Positions 63,979-64,000 of a DNA stretch of 64,000 nt are shown here, one piece after another. Below the pieces are notes generated by a model, which saw nothing but the letters and a program-made list of their open reading frames with translations, had not been told where the DNA came from and did not search any database. Numbering within the stretch: the first letter of the stretch is position 1; the number at the start of each line of letters is the position of its first letter. A program made the translations under genes and the position numbers. The DNA is from Carnobacteriaceae bacterium zg-84 (GTDB lineage: Bacteria > Bacillota > Bacilli > Lactobacillales > Aerococcaceae): assembly GCA_013874835.1 (NCBI GenBank), contig CP059430.1, positions 1,072,864-1,136,863 on the forward strand, given 5' to 3'.

Positions 63979-64000
63979 AATCTATTCCTCCAAAGTGTAT

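Noticed and set aside
1-64000. tRNA or rRNA genes
   Set aside because: None seen on reading through intergenic regions; I cannot run a dedicated scan.

Overview
The window comes from a low-GC Gram-positive bacterium, most likely a member of the Lactobacillales (Enterococcus/Granulicatella/Streptococcus-like). Reasons: AT-rich codons (GGT, CGT, TTA), AGGAGG-type ribosome binding sites, a murA-rho pair, the yqeG-yqeH-yhbY order, and a linked pdu / anaerobic cobalamin / eut region of the kind known from Limosilactobacillus reuteri, Listeria and Streptococcus sanguinis. I cannot name the species. Almost every gene is on the minus strand, so transcription runs right to left. The main plus-strand genes are the alcohol dehydrogenase, the MerR regulator, the intact ISL3 transposase and pocR.

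Layout, left to right. 1-554: 5' part of an ISL3-family transposase and its IS end. 0.6-8.4 kb: TauE-type exporter, MFS transporter, PepV dipeptidase, ExoA nuclease, cold-shock protein, Ogt, an iron-type alcohol dehydrogenase and a ketopantoate reductase. 8.6-15.0 kb: operon murA-rho-nucleoside hydrolase-GT2-yqeG-yqeH-yhbY. Four genes at 1.6-10 kb carry frameshifts next to homopolymers, so the region is either decaying or contains base-calling errors. 15.0-21.8 kb: a patchwork of mobile-element debris: an IS1182-like transposase with a nonsense codon, imported Clostridia-like cargo (lipoprotein, alpha/beta hydrolase, MerR), a broken large serine recombinase, an intact ISL3 element inserted in that recombinase, and an IS3 orfB remnant.

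21.8-52.5 kb: one continuous minus-strand gene set, mostly overlapping or spaced by a few bases, for B12. It makes the tetrapyrrole precursor (hemA, hemC, hemD, hemB, hemL), takes up cobalt (cbiMNQO), builds the corrin ring by the anaerobic route (cobA-hemD fusion, precorrin-2 dehydrogenase, cbiK, L, H, F, G, D, J, E, T, C, A, P), and adenosylates and assembles the nucleotide loop (PduO-type adenosyltransferase, cbiB, cobU, cobS, cobC). It ends with an Old-Yellow-Enzyme reductase, nikABCDE and a flavin-reductase-like protein. cobT and cobD are not in the window.

52.7-60.6 kb: pdu genes pduB'-C-D-E-G-H, an HbpS/GlcG-domain protein and pduW, divergent from the regulator gene pocR. The coenzyme-B12-dependent diol dehydratase and its reactivase are the expected consumers of the cofactor made next door. 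The only shell gene visible is a short pduB, and no aldehyde or alcohol dehydrogenase of the pathway is present. At the right edge lie a CDF cation exporter, a relic ISL3 end and eutQ, so an eut locus probably continues outside the window and may supply the missing shell and aldehyde-processing functions.

The most unusual signal is a pair of structured, apparently covarying three-way-junction elements (16518-16653 and 21384-21530), one beside each of two unrelated transposases.
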